The position numbers and the translations under genes are program-made. The notes below the pieces were generated by a model that had not been told where the DNA came from, searched no databases, and saw nothing but the letters and a program-made list of their open reading frames with translations. A stretch of DNA of 64,000 nucleotides from Doryteuthis pealeii (taxonomy: Eukaryota; Mollusca; Cephalopoda; Myopsida; Loliginidae). Below, piece after piece: positions 1-13,519 of this stretch (position 1 is the first letter of the stretch; each line of letters opens with the position of its first letter). The stretch spans positions 18,921,072 to 18,985,071 of the forward strand of contig CM042179.1 of assembly GCA_023376005.1 (NCBI GenBank), in the 5' to 3' direction.

Positions 1-318
1 TTTTGCCAAATAAACAATTGAGTTTTTAAAAAAATATATATCTTCTTTTCTAGGGGTGTATTCATCCAATATCATAATTATGTCATCACAATAAAGTCTG
101 TAGGGGTTATGTAATAATAAGCAACCAATTAGCTCTGAGATTTCTGCCGCATTGTAGGCCTTGATGGGATTATTGAAATTGACATTTTTACTTTTAAGTA
201 TAATAAGGTTTTTTGGCAGTGCATTATGATATTAATTTTATCATCCAGTATGGACATATAATCACGAGCAAGTTTAATGCCTCAGTAATCGAAAGGTAAA
301 ATTCTTTTATATCATACA

Positions 319-323
<5 letters not shown>

Positions 324-382
<59 letters not shown>
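324..382. repeat. (TA)n microsatellite, arm A
   Basis: About 29 TA units. The rest of 1-640 is AT-rich sequence with no gene seen, with a (CA)n run at 631-649. Confidence 0.9.
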
Positions 383-387
<5 letters not shown>

Positions 388-649
388 AACAAATTTGAGT
401 AAACATAACAGAATCCTTATTACTTTCAAGTTTTTTTTATTTCTTTCAAGCTTCCAAACAGTTCTTTTGATGTTACAATCTTGAAAGGCATTACGATTTA
501 TCTGAAAGAGCCATTTATTGGCAGATCAAGTTCTTTCAGTTCAAAACCATTATCAAGGTGTATATCATTATTAAGACTGGTTATTGTTTAACTATTGTTT
601 TGTTTTTGTTACCAAAGTGATGCTAATATACACACACACACACACACAC

Positions 650-1000
650 GATTGCCAAATCCCAAAATAACTATTTCAGGGGAAGGTCTCAACTGGCAAA
701 CATCATCAGTGCAAAACCAAACTGAGGTTTAAGGACTGCCTCAAGGACATTCTGAAGAATGCTGCCATAACTGTGGAGGACTGGGAAAAGCCAGCTTCTA
801 ACAGACCTGGCTGGAGAGCCACCATCTGTGAAAGAATTTGAATCCAACCAAATTAAATATTAAAAATTGAAGCGGGCTGTTTGAAAGGGTGATTTTCAGT
901 CCAGCAACATCCAAAGTGGAGGAGTTCCAACATGTAGTTTATGTGGAAGAGTATGTCTCTCCAGGGCTGGGCTGAGGTGGTGAGTCATCTGAGAAAACAA
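650..1000 (+). mobile_element. LINE-a: C-terminal fragment with zinc finger, arm A
   Basis: The segment just after the (CA)n run encodes the C-terminal part of a non-LTR retrotransposon polyprotein. Readable blocks are LRFKDCLKDILKNAAI, WEKPASNRPGWRATICERI and, after a frame change, a zinc-finger-like CSLCGRVCLSRAGL followed by HLRK. This order (LRFKDC, then W plus RPGWR, then a C2H2 finger) is typical of the end of RTE/CFDP2-type LINE proteins. It joins straight onto LINE-b, which starts in the middle of an endonuclease. Confidence 0.75.
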
Positions 1001-1096
1001 GGATACAGTCAAATGCTACTGGTATTCAAGTATGCTTACTATGTAGCAGATCCTTCAGGAGTCTCAGTCGACTGAAGAGTCATCTTCATATATAGT

Positions 1097-3148
1097 TCTG
1101 ACTTTGAAGCTTGGACTGATGTGATGGGTCATCATGGGGTTGGTAAGATGAACACAAATGGTCTGCAGTTATCATTCTGTGAAGAATTTGGCTTGAGTAT
1201 TACTAACACCTTTTTCCAATAACCAAGTTCTCATAAGACCACTTGGATGCACCCTTGCCCCAAGGACTTGCATCTTATTAACTACATCAAAACTAGAAGG
1301 TGATTCTTTAAGGAGGCCTATCATACCATATCACTTTGTCTCTTAGGATATTTGGTAAACAACATGAAAATCATAAGATGGCAAAACACACAGATGTTAA
1401 CATCTTGAAGAATCCCTTAAAGTAGACAGAGCTGTCAGCTAAATTTAACTTAGTTGTTGAAAATGTTGATATACCAGATAGCATTGAGGATTCCTGGAAT
1501 AGATAAAAGGAGGAGGCAGCATATTCTGCATCTTTGTGAGATTCTTGGCTTGCTACATCACAAACACCAGATTGGTTTGATGAGAAGGAACAAGAAATTA
1601 ATAAAAACTTATTGAGGATATGGATAAAGCTCATAAAAACTGTCTGATAAAAGCTGTCAGACAAAAAAGAAGGCTTATCATTTATTTAAAAGGGGCTAAT
1701 AAAGCAGCTACAACAAGCAGCTGACAAAAGATAGCAAAACTTTCTATAATAGCTTGAAGGAGGTTTTTGGTCTGCAACTTGAAGATCAGCACCTATTATG
1801 TCTGCAGATGGAGAAGTCATGCTTACCAAAAAGTCTGACATTTTGTCTAGAAGGAAGGAATCTATTCTGAATGTTTCATCTTCTACAAATGAGGATGTCA
1901 TCTATTTCATCCCTCAAAGACCTATCATAAAACAACTCGGACATCAACCAAATTTAACCGATGTTCAAACTGCCATTAAACAGTTGTCATCGGGTAAAGC
2001 ACCTGGTTGGTATACTCTCAAGGTATATGAATTAAGTTGTAAAGAAATTAATAAAAAGGTTACAGAGTTGTTTATTCTGATATGGCAGAAGAAACATGTC
2101 CCACAAAATTTAAAAGATGCTATGATTTTTCTTTAAGAAAAAAAAGCATTGCAGTTTTGTGACAATCATTGTGGTATTTTGCTGCTTTGTATTGTAGGGA
2201 AAATCCTTGCTTGTGTTATGCTTAATTGATTAATTAAACATCTTGTCAACAAGGTATATCCTGAGTCCGAGTGTGGATTCAGAACTAGTTGTGGGGCTAT
2301 CGACATGATTTTCTCTTTGAAACAAAAGTCTGGAAAAGTAAGGGAGAAGAACAAAGAAATGTATATGGTATTTGTTGACCTAACAAAGGCCTTTGATTCT
2401 GTAAACCGTAAAGCCTTGTAGAAGGTTCTGAAAAAAGTAGGTGTCTCCGATAACATGCTCAACATCATTTCATTTCATGAAGGCATAAAGGCTATTGTTG
2501 TGTCAGGCATCTGATTCCTTCTCTGTTGGTACCGGAACTAAGCATGGCTGTTTCCTTGCACCAGTTTTGTTTGCTTTGTACTTTTCTGTAATGATGGAAT
2601 ATGCTTTCAAAGATTTAGATGCAGGAGTGAATTTTCAGTTTTGAACAAGCGGAGGCCTTCTAGACCATCAGAGATCTAAGGCTAAAACAAGAACAATGAC
2701 TCAAATGGTGTTAGACATGCTTTTTGCTGATGATGCTGCCCTAGTGGCAGAGGCTCAACTAATTGTTTATTGTTTCTCTCATGCATCAAAAACATTTAAC
2801 CTTACCATCAGTATTAAGAAAACTGAGATTATCCATCGACCTAATCCCACTCCTAAGCACAGTTTTCCATGCAAGTTGACAACCAGGATCTAAAATATAC
2901 TAAATCTTTCACCTACTTGGGCAGTCGTATAAGCTATGATGAAATAGTCAATCAAATTAATAAAAAACAACTTCATTTTCTTGACTCAAGAAATGGGTCT
3001 GGGTCAAAAGGCAATGTGTATGAGGCTGTCATTGCTATATGGCAGCAAGACCTGGACTCCTTACAGGTATCATATCAAGCAACTAGACACATTTCATAAG
3101 TGTTGTCTGAGAACCATCATGTGACAAGGTCTCTAATTTTGATCTCTT

Positions 3149-3182
<34 letters not shown>

Positions 3183-3400
3183 AAAAGTGATATGCCTGGT
3201 ATGGAATTTTTTATAATCCAGTTCCAACTTAGGTGGACTGGACATGTCATTCGAATGCTTGATGATTGACTCCTTAGGTTCTGATGTATGGTTAACTACA
3301 AGAAGTGGTTCGCAATTTTGTGAGACTTTACTTTGGTATAAGGATAAACTTAAGTGCAACCTTAAGAACTGTTGACCCTTTCAGGCCTAAGCAGATGTAT
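1097..3400 (+). mobile_element. LINE-b: dead non-LTR retrotransposon, arm A
   Basis: In order: the end of an apurinic-type endonuclease (SDFEAWTDVMGHHGVGK at about 1097), a linker with HHKHQDWFDE at about 1555, the region before the polymerase ending IKQLSSGKAPG at about 1990, reverse transcriptase motif A (VFVDLTKAFDSVN at about 2370) and the catalytic LFADDAALVA at about 2720. After a 30-base A tract comes the thumb-like LRWTGHVIRM at about 3225. The catalytic aspartates are present, but stops and frameshifts break it in many places. It resembles RTE/CFDP2-like LINEs; I cannot place the clade. It ends at a (TG)n(TA)n run. Confidence 0.85.
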
Positions 3401-3401
3401 A

Positions 3402-3464
<63 letters not shown>

Positions 3465-3742
3465 TGATACCTTTTTGATTTAGTGCGTCCTGGGATGCAC
3501 ATATTTGCTTTGAATATATGATTTTCTTAATAGAATGTAGGTTTTTTATTATTATTTATGATCTGGGGAAATTACTAAAGCCATCTAACTCCTACCTTGT
3601 AACCTATCTTTGTAATTCGTTTCTAAGAAACTATTCAAATGTATTTACAGTTAGCTTGAAATGGTAAGGTAAGAAAAAGAAAAACACTGGGACACATGGA
3701 TACGATTTTACTGCGTCTTTTAGATTGTTGTGTGTACCTATC

Positions 3743-6690
3743 AGTATCTATCTATCTATCTATCTATATATATATTGGCATCTGCTCAAGTTGCTGAACA
3801 GGCCAACCCTTGAGTGACAGTCTTTGGTAACTAAGTGCACACAAACAGTGATGCTTGCTGGGGCTGCCGTTTTCTTTCTTTCTGGTTCTCTTTGCTGTGG
3901 AAGCTACTCTTCTCTCTGCATCTACCTCCATGTGTTGGTGTCAATATGGCATATTCTCATATTCTTTCTGCAAGACATCTTTGAAACGTAAGCATGGTTT
4001 ACCTATGATTGGAAGTCTTTTACTAATTTGCCGTACAAAAGGTCTTTGGGAATGCAGCTATTTTCCATCCTCCAGACATGACCAAGCAGCAAAAGATAGT
4101 GAACATGCTCATGTTTGCACAATCCAGCATGTTTGTGCTATAGGCACTTTATCCTGTTAGCGGATGTGCAGGATGTGTAAGCAAAGGTGGTAGTTGCCTT
4201 TTGTGGTTTGAGGATATTTGTCCATGCTTCGCTACTGTAGAGGAGTGTATGGATAATACAGCCTTTATAGATGCAGTTTGGTCTTCTTAGTGAGGCTGGC
4301 ATTGTTCCAGACTCTCTAGCTCAGTTTGGCCATAACTGCTGCTGCTTTTGCGATTCGGCTGTTGATTTTAGTATCAATGGAGATGGTGGACCCAAGGTAC
4401 TTGAAGCTCTCCATGGATTCCATGCTGCACCATCAATAGTGATGTTCAGAGGAGTGTCTGCATTTTACGCCATGACTTTTGTCTTACTTAGACTTATGGT
4501 AAGTCCAAACTCCTTGCAAGCATGTGAGAGGCAACTGACAAGCTGTTGCAGGCTTTCCTTAGTGTGAGATGTCAAGGCTGTGTTGTCGGCAAACAGCATT
4601 TCACAAATGAGAACCTTTGTGACTTTACTCTTGGCATGAAGATGAGCAATATTGAACAACTTGCCACAGCTCTGGTATGAATGTAGACTTCTTTACTGCA
4701 GTCCCTGAAGGTGTACCGGAGAAGCATGGAGAAAAAGATCCCAAAAAGCGAGGGTGCAAGGACACAGTTTTGCTTCACTCTGCTGTTGATGGAAATGCCT
4801 CATATGTTGTACTATTAAAAGTGCATGGAAGGAAGTGATGATTTCAAGTAGTCTGGATGGGCAGCCAATCTTCTGCAACAGTTTAAAGAGACCACTTTGG
4901 TTGACCATGTCAAACACCTTCATTAGATATATGAATGCAAGTAAAGTGGCATCTGTTGCTCCTGGCACTTTCCTGCAGCTGTCATAGAGAGAAGATCATG
5001 CCCACTGTTGACGGTCAGATTGGAAACCATACTGGACTCCAGGTAGATGTGAGAGGCAAGGGCCTGTAGGTGTGCCAGTGAAATGTAAGCAAACTTTTCA
5101 GATGATGGCAAAGAGGGAGATATCTTGGTAATTGTTACAGTTGTTCCTGTCTCTTTTACTCTTGGTAGATCAGAGATGGCATTTAGGGCATTGTCTGTTA
5201 CAATGTTTTGAATTGTGCATGGCTCTAGGTCATGCTCAACACAACGTTGCAGCTGATTCCCTTGATGACTTCTGTTTAGTCTTGAGTGGTGCAGTTTTTT
5301 GTGATGGGTAGGCTGGTTGCTTTTTTGATGCTCGTACATGACCCTTGCATCTCCAATGTTAGCAGCTGTCTATGTTGCGACACAGGTTTAGCTAGTAGAT
5401 GACAGTATTGAGCAGTCTGCCGGGCTTTATTTTTGGTACTCCTCAGGTGTTGAGTGTACTATGATTAGGTGCTGGCCTTATATGTTAAGAGAGCTCTCTT
5501 TTTCATCTCAATCACAGGCTTCAATTTCTTTCAGTGCGCTTGAACGCAGTTTGCATTTTTTTCTCTCCTTTTCCATAGGCCAGTGATGGCAGAGTTATAC
5601 ATGGCATCTCTGAGGTGAAGCCACATGGCATCGAAGGAGGTCATCAGGTGTCCTGTTTTGCAAGGGCTTTCTTGAAGACTATCTAGAAGTGCTGTGTCTT
5701 TTCTGTGTTGCTATACATATTATAAATGTTGACCTCTCTTCTTGAAGTGGTGGATCTTTTTGGTGTTATTTGCACCCTGCTGGCCACATAGAGTGGTTTC
5801 AGTCACAGTCTGCACGTTAGATTGCACATCTAGTAATGATAAATCTAGCTGGTGCCAGAGGTGGAACACAGATGTCTCCATGACACCTGATGGATGTCTT
5901 TTGCATTTAAAGTAAGTGTTGGTCATGCATAGGCCTGGTAGCAGCAAAACTCTAGCAGTCTCCTGGTTGTTCTCATTCATCTTGCCTGATCCATGTACAC
6001 CAAGGCAAGTGAGCCAAGCCTAGTGGTCAGCTCCCACTCTAAACATGAAGTTTCCAAGCAGGTATAGATTCTCAGTGTTCGGGATCTCAGATAATACGCA
6101 TCCCTTGTTTCTCATAAAACTGATCTTTCTCCTCTGGAGTTGTGTAGAGTGTTGGGATGTACATAGTGATGATGCTTACTGGTCCTGAGGGTGTTCCCAT
6201 TCAGAGTGTGAGGATTCTCTCATTGCCAGTTGATGGGGGCTCAATGCAAGCATGAGTGTTTCTTCACAGCAAAGTATGACAACCATGCTGACAGGTTCTC
6301 CAAGGATTTTCTGCAAAAGAGGTGTAGTTTTGCCTCCTTGATTTTGCAATTCTTGGCCATGACGTCTCCTGAAGACAGGCAACATCGTCTGGAGAGTTTT
6401 TGTCGATGATGGCTGTCTTGCGGCATACCAATTTGTTGCAGATCACAGATAATACCAGGGTAGCTTGTGAATCCAAGTGCTGGATACTTCTTGTTTTTCT
6501 TTGCGTTTCTTACTGGCAGACATTTTTGGCCACCTTTCGAGATGAATTCTCTGAGCTCCATACACCAGTGGAGCAAGCAGGCAATGGCGAGACAGCACCT
6601 AACTTGCTGTGGGCCTGTCTTGCTTGGGTGGGCAGTAACTGTCCAGTGATGTAACGATGATTCCTCCATACACCCACTCACCAGACAAGC
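3743..6690 (-). mobile_element. LINE-c: nearly full-length dead non-LTR retrotransposon, arm A
   Basis: Read on the minus strand from 6690 to 3743 it runs from an endonuclease to a C-terminal region and ends in a TAGA/TATC tetranucleotide tail at 3743-3772, the kind of short-repeat 3' end known for RTE-type LINEs. The polymerase core around 4465-4780 includes CVLAPSLFGIFFS and CEMLFADNTALTSH. It is the same element as 45480-48464 and 58918-61898, with extra indels here. LINE-c and LINE-b face each other with their 3' ends together. Confidence 0.85.
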
Positions 6691-6904
6691 GAGGCATGCC
6701 TGATTAAGGTATCTGTTTATTCTCCGACACTTGATCATGGAACTGGTAGTACTAGTTTTACATGGTACTAGTAGCAGGTAGTAAGAAAATAACCCTGACC
6801 AGATACATATACATATATGTATTTCTGAAAGTTGACCGTCAAAACAAACGGACCAAAGTCTATTTTTATGAAGTGGAAGTAGACAAATTGAAGATCATTA
6901 TTTA

Positions 6905-7191
6905 CTCCTTTTGAGATTTTTTCACACAAGCGTTAGCAGATGGTCTTTCAATGGAGTTTCTCAGGTCTACAGGACTCTTCTGAATATTCTAGCTTCTAGG
7001 TATTTTAGCCAATTTCAATAATGCTGTGTCTGGATTGGTCTCCAATTTTTCATCTGATTTCCCAGTACCTCCCAGTCTTTTTTCTAAGACTTTTGGACTG
7101 TTCCTAGTATACAACTACAATTGGTATCACTTTCACCCTCATATTCTAACAGCTTTTTAAATTTTCTGGCAAGGTTGAGTATTTGTCTATA
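6905..7191 (-). mobile_element. LINE-d: C-terminal LINE tail fragment, arm A
   Basis: Minus-strand coding remnant equivalent to 44977-45260. The block around VKVIPIVVGILGTVPK is the recognisable part, but arm A has extra indels. It lies between the 5' side of LINE-c and an inverted-repeat element. Confidence 0.6.
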
Positions 7192-8620
7192 GTAATTTCT
7201 TGTTGTATTTCTGGTCCAATTTTTAAAAAATATCTATATGGTTGGAAAGATTATTTTTAATCACTAACAAAGCTGAAAATGTAGGACAGGCTTTGGTTAA
7301 TAATTATATAAAGAGTTTTATTCTATTCTTGTATGTAATACAACATAGCTGTATTTAAAAAAGGTATTTCTAAGTCTAAAGTGAATGTTATTTATATAAA
7401 TTAATACTATATATGTGTTGTATTAAAATGAAAATGTTGAATAATCTTGTGGTAAACTTAAAAAATAAAAAAAACTGTTTATCCATACTCTTATTCTCAA
7501 AATAATTGTTTACAGCATAAAGATACAAAACTTTAAGTGCCGAATCAGAAAGAACATACAATTTTACATAAGAATGCAAAGTTTTTATCAAAATTCTTCC
7601 AAAAATAAGAAAAGGTTGAAGAAATTACTTAATTTTTTGTTTTGAAGTGGTCCATGATTTGACATTTTTTTTAAACAAATCATGTCAACTTTTGTACCCC
7701 AATTTTGGGGCTTTAAATTCTCATAACTTTTGGAACCATTGGGGTATTTGCATAATTCAAATAGGTTCTTAAACTCATTTACAAAAGCTCTATTTAACTA
7801 TATGAATAATAACAATAACTTCAAATTAAAAAAAATCAATTGGGAATGCTACATATCTCTGCTATGCTATAACCCAGCTGAGATGTATGGATACAGAATC
7901 ACTCGTTAATTCCACACCCATGTGCGAAAGCTCTGAATCTCTGCTGCAGAAGACAATTGGTAAAGCAATGAACTTAGCATGTATATGTAAAATTTGCAGG
8001 TGAATTTAAATGAAAAACTAATCACTTGAGCTTTTTTTTTTTAGTAGGCAAAGCTTACGGCATCCTGAAAATGTTGTAGACAATTGCATTTCAGTGGTTC
8101 CATCTGAAAAAATCTTATAAAATCATCATAAATCCTGTCAAATCATACATCAAGGAAAGGAAATTGATTCATCACGGTTTTATTGGAACTGTTAGTTCTG
8201 CCAATGCTGTTCTCAAAGTTCAGCTTCTTTGGAATAGTAACTTTTTGTTGCAAAAATGAGTCTCAGTGACCAATTTATGTCCAGTAGTTTGGAATCTTGC
8301 ATAAAAAGCATTATTTTACACAGATTTATCTATGAAATCTGGGATTCTCTTTCATTGGGATGAAGGAATATTCGCAACAATAAGGTTTTGCGTCTTTACT
8401 TTGTGAAAGACAATACTGCTTTTTATAATTTTAAGGGGAATAACTAACTACCATGTTCATGGTAAAATATTTATTTCTACATCAGGTCAGTTATAAATTA
8501 TATCTCATGGATAGAATTCGAAACCCATGTTGAATAGACTTGAGAAATTATGTGAAATGTTAACAGCTGTATTTAAGGTAGAATTATGATTTAACGTGAC
8601 CTTCACATGCACACTCACTG
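7192..8620. mobile_element. Inverted-repeat element (family TIR-f), arm A
   Basis: AT-rich sequence equivalent to 43592-44976 and 62402-63787. Shared blocks include cttttgtaccccaatttt and tcataacttttg, and the subterminal motif ccaatttttaaaa followed by a tatatggttggaaag-type stretch. Related blocks recur in the SYVN1 intron. No coding frame is visible. The outer end near 8600 is badly scrambled in this arm. Confidence 0.6.
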
Positions 8621-8664
8621 CTCGTTTGTTGCTAAACGCGACGCTCGTACACATATTTGATTAG

Positions 8665-8950
8665 AATCTAGCGCGTTGTCCACACATCCAGAAGGCAAGT
8701 CCTAACAAGTACATGCTACACCGACCTAAAGACATGTATCACTGCACTGCAACAGGATCTATCATATGAAGTTAGGGTGAAAGGGGTTAAAAGCCATGAA
8801 CAACATTCTCAGGTCCAGGGCACGCTTTTTCAAGTTGGAGATCAATGTGTGGGTCAAGGTACCCCAAAGTTTAAGCAGGGGTCGAGTTATCAATGTAATC
8901 GCCCACAATTCTTCTGGTGGATGGGATGCGGCACCAAGAGCCTTCGATGT
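8665..8950 (+). mobile_element. Ty3/gypsy integrase C-terminal fragment, arm A (scrambled)
   Basis: Counterpart of 43245-43530 and 63851-64000. Blocks such as GCGTTGTCC, the run corresponding to VKVPQSL, and SSGGWDAA can still be matched, but frequent indels prevent a continuous reading. The region from about 8600 to 9600 is the noisiest long stretch in arm A. Confidence 0.65.
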
Positions 8951-10398
8951 TGCAGTAGCTGCGTCAACCCCCTACTACAAGATAGTCTAATCGAGAGAGT
9001 GCTCTCACACTCGCATCTGAGACGGACGCAGAGTGACAGGCCGAAGAGCAAATTTGCGCACTCTGGAATGATTTTTTCAGTGTGAAGTAGAAACCGCATA
9101 TCACTTTTGTGAAGAACGCACTCACTGCAAGCTGCACCGTTTGTGTCATAGGAGTGAGACTCGTAGAGTCTAGATGTGTCGAGAATTGACTCTACATAAG
9201 TCGCTCACAAGATAGAGGTGCGAATGGTGTCTTGCATGCAAGTAATGAAGGGCTTCGAAAAGAGTAAGAGTAGAATATGAACTTGGGCCTTATTAAGCCC
9301 TTGGCAGAGAGATGGAAGCAGGAGAACGTGGATCTTGGCAACCAGGGGAGAAACTGATGTGCAAGAATGTGATTAGAAATATGGGAGTAGAGGACAGTTT
9401 TTTTCCAGATTAAGCTAGATATAAAGAAAAGAGGGAAGAGAATGAAAGCATGTTATTTGAGTATACGTTGGAACGACTGGCAGTGCTTCGTATTTTGATT
9501 GCCGTAGAGCGCGATTGGTATGGGGTATTCTCTCGCACTTGCTTAGGCTCCAAAGAATCGATACGGATATGGATATTCACGACATAGGGTCATCATGTCA
9601 ATTTCAAATTAATTAATGTCACCCTGCAAAAAAAGGATTTGGTTCATTGTGATATAGGTGTGTCGGAATATGTGAGAGAAAATCTGAAAGGTTTTATTGA
9701 AATTTCTAAACTGTTCAATATATACAAGCTGAAATTTTGCTGGATAGCATTTCTCAAAAATCTGATTCATGGTCATTTCACATTACGACATATTAATTAA
9801 TTTTGCTTAATAAATTCCATGTAACAAACATTGGAAATATTACATAATATTGAGGAATTTCTCCACTAAGTTTTAACAACTGCTTTTTTATTTTAGTTTA
9901 TAATATTTTGGAAATTTGCATTGCGCCGAAAAAAAAAAAAAAAAAAGAAAAAAAAAGATGAAAGATGTAAATATCATTAGCATCCAAAATCCTCCAGTTT
10001 TCTTACAGACTTTAAACAAGTTTTTGTGCTACACACAAAATTCCTTTCACCATGAATCAGTCATTGCCTACACAAAGATTCTGGAATAAAAAGGCTGAAT
10101 TTATCAGAATTTTCAAGGCACATGAGTCTTTTCAAATTACTTAAAATGTGTAAAATTTTGAAAGGTAAGTATATTCTATAATCAAAACAAAGGTAAAAAA
10201 GTAAAGTTTGTGGAGTGGCCTTTGTTTTGTATCAACCAATACAGTGAGAAGTGTATCCTTTTTGCCCACTTGCACTAGACCAGGGAGATTTTTTTGAATG
10301 AGGTGAAGTGCTACACCTAATTGTAGTTCTAGATGCTTCCCATACAAGATCAGATTACCCAAGCTGTGCTACTAATGTGCCAGTTGGCAAGCCAAGGT

Positions 10399-10642
10399 CA
10401 AAAGTATAGGAGTTCCTAGTGTGAAAAGTAATTGACACAATTAGAGCATAAGATGCAGGCTCACAGATGTATAATAAGGATACATCGTTGTATGGGATAC
10501 AGAATATTGAGAAATATACTAATTGATGATCCAGGATAATGTAGTTTCAACTGTTTATGGATTCTTTCAAATTTGAAAGTATTATCTTTTTGCTTATGAT
10601 GTTCTTTGAAATAGCTGCATTCTTTACTTGTCTGGCATAGAG
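10399..10642 (-). pseudogene. Remnant of a repeat-borne protein (IGFSKF family), arm A copy
   Basis: Counterpart of 41627-41870. The nucleotide match is clear around gtagtttcaactgtttatgg (10541), but the frame is broken more often than in arm B. See the arm B entry for the peptide blocks. Confidence 0.45.
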
Positions 10643-13085
10643 GGTGTGAAAAATTAATTATCTTAGTTTTTCACCATGATAAGGTGTCTACCTCATAAAT
10701 CTAATTTTGTATTAAGTCTACGATGGTTGTTTGATCTGGTGATGTCATTAGGCAGTATGGGTGATGGCGGGGCATGTGCGAGAAATGAAAATAATTTGAC
10801 TAAATAATTAGCCCCTCCCTCCTCTCTAACCATGCACGTGGAAAGAGGAAAGTGACAGTACAGAAAGTACATGCCTTCGTATGTTTGACACGGGCTACCA
10901 ATGGTGGGGCAAAAGAAGAAAGAGGATCTTTCTCACAAGAGAAAAAAGCGGAAGAAGAGAAGGGGGACACAACACATCACTATCATGTGTGATATTACAG
11001 AACAGAGTGTGTGACTTGGAATAAGAAAAGAAATCATGGGCAGGAGACACTCGCACTAGACAGTCTAGGCCACAGTCTGTGTGAAACGCATATAGCAATT
11101 AAATATGGTTATTAAAAATTGGGGAGCAGGCAGGCTGAAAAATGCGTGAGTTGTAAAAAAAAAGAGAGAAGATGCTAAGATAAATTGGGCAGAAAGGGAA
11201 TATTATGAGGTTAGAATCATACAATTTTCTAAATGATTATCAGCAACTTATACTCGTTGAAGGAGTTATCTATGATAAAAGAATGGAAGACACATCAGGA
11301 CCAAAGGTTCTGATATCTTAAAAAACGAGAAATTCAACAACGGTTGGCTCAGCACGGCAAGAGGACTTAGACATAATCTTACTGAGGATAAAAGACATTC
11401 TACTTCATACCAATAGCGCTTGAAGGAAGTCGTTGAGAACATGTGGATTTTTATATATTCCAGTGCTAAGGACCTCATCACGAGGAAATCGTTGGACTTC
11501 ATTCAAACCGACAGATCATTGATTCTACCAAAAGTGACAACCATCAGATCAAGCAATAGGTATCCCAATTGACGAATGGTCAATCTCACAATGTTTCAAC
11601 ATGGAGGAAAAATTAGTGAATTCTTCAATGAACTCGGCATATTTCCAACAAGTCAGTAGTAGTAAAAAGTATAATTTGATAAATTTCGCTCATTTGAATC
11701 TATAAGCTTCAAGTAATAAAACAAATTACAAAATTATTTCATAATACATGCACGACCATGAAAATACAAATTTTTATTATTTATAAATAAAATAAAGTTA
11801 TATCCGTGTGTTTGTTTTCTTTCACTGGTTTGTTATGTGTTTTTTGTGTTATTGTATGTTTCCTCATTGACCTTACACTGATGGAGATGATGACTTTAAT
11901 GTGTGGAAACAACCTACTTCAATGGGTTCTGACATACAACAAAAAGGGGGCCTGGCGATGATCACCATTTGTCCCCTGGTTGGCCAAATATATACATGGA
12001 ATATTTTGTATCCTATTTTCTAACTCTAGGTTCCAATCTCTAAATTGGAACAAATGATAGTGACTTACTACAACAAAAATGAATAAATACATTAATGGAA
12101 TTATAGTCCCAATTTCGCAAATGTACTATTTTAAGTGATACTTCACAGGCACAATTACAACAATATATACCACCCATTTGAGATGATAAATAATTCCAAC
12201 ATTTGTTCTTGAAGCAACATTTTTGGTTTGCCTAAGCCTAACAGAAAAACAATAAAACATCAACACAAGATCATCCACAGGACATATTTAGCAACACCCA
12301 ATGCAAGTTACCCAGAGAGAATGTTGACATAGTTGGACAGTTTTCAGGATTATTTCTGATGTTAGAGACAGATTTACCTTACTGGTTTGTCAGTGGATAG
12401 ACTTAAAAGATATTTTAGCTGAAATATTAGCCCCAAATATTTTTTAATAACAAAACATTAAATGTCTGAAAATATGTGGAATAAAGGAAAATACTTTTAA
12501 AAAATTCTAAAAATTAAAATAAACTTTAGTTTGGAAGTGGTTCTCACCCTTTGTTTTTTTTAACCCTTTGGACCCTTTGATTCCTATTTTATCTGATGGA
12601 CAATAACCACTTGATGTTTAGAAAAGATTGATATGGGGATATTTTACGGATCAATCTGTTATCGGGATGAATAAGAACAATTAGGAGATCACTAGGTGTT
12701 GACGCAGGCGAATTCAGAATTTTGGGGGACTCAATATAAACCTAGAACAAAATCAAGATAACCAGTTTCAAGTAGGATTCAATTTATCCTTTTATGGTAA
12801 TCTTATTAAATCGGATTAAATCTCAGTCATTGATCTAATTTTTAAAAAGCAAATAATAATAGCAAAATAACTAATAAAAATGTAAAATATTTTATCAGTT
12901 TTTTCCTTAATATTAAAAATCATAGAAGTGAAAGTGTTTGGTTTGTTCAATTTAATGGAGTCTGATTTTCAATCATGAAATTTTAAAATGGAACAAATAT
13001 TGATAAGTTAAAGTAAAATCAGAATCAATTTCCAATGTTAACATTTTTGTTTTCTAAATTTTGTCAAGGAATTTTGATTGAATTT

Positions 13086-13240
13086 TTAATGTTTGTTATT
13101 TTGCTTCACAAATTTATGTTATGTCTATTTTGCTTCACACAAATTTTATGTTAATGTCTATTTTTGCTTCACAAATTTTTGTATGTCTATTTTTGCTTAC
13201 AATTTATGTTATGCTATTTTGCTTCACAAATTGAATTAGT
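13086..13240. repeat. 30-bp minisatellite, degraded copy in arm A
   Basis: Four imperfect repeats of a unit containing ttttgcttcacaaatt. In arm B (39055-39174) the same array is exactly periodic at 30 bp. Here spacing varies because of small indels, which again points to error in arm A. Confidence 0.8.
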
Positions 13241-13373
13241 GTTGTTTAAAATAAATATTTTTAAGTTTCATCATGCAAGGAACAAATTAAGGTCAATATG
13301 ATAAATTTCATTTTTTTGTGTATATCAACTATGATTTGGGGTTAACAATACAAATATAAAAAGATTCCCTTAC

Positions 13374-13519
13374 ATATCCTCTGTCTTCAGCCAGCAAGTG
13401 GAAGCATTTCAAAAATAAAGTAATGTGAACATAGCAACAAATCTTGGATTGAAGTCATCTCGAAAAACTGTAAATGCTAACAGGTTTCTGTTACAGCATA
13501 CCGTACTTTCTATAAGATG
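13374..13519 (-). pseudogene. SYVN1: SYVN1 third-transmembrane exon, frame-broken copy in arm A
   Basis: This is the reverse-complement counterpart of 38752-38904. It is 146 nt against 153: I count seven net deleted bases (two near the RSW codons, one in the CLA codons, one in the TLLLF run, three near RVDY) and a small substitution. The frame is lost several times, yet the splice junctions and most codons are unchanged. Such a pattern in a conserved exon suggests sequencing error in arm A rather than a decayed gene copy. Confidence 0.85.

Larger units (their letters stand above)
9100..13373. other. SYVN1: Intronic stretch downstream of the SYVN1 exons, arm A
   Basis: Reverse complement of about 38905-43100. 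It holds the degraded 30-bp minisatellite (13086-13240) and the remnant at 10399-10642, and is otherwise AT-rich with no supported gene. The part from 9100 to 9600 diverges strongly from its arm B partner, with many short substitutions and indels, then returns to good agreement near atcatgtcaattt. Confidence 0.7.
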
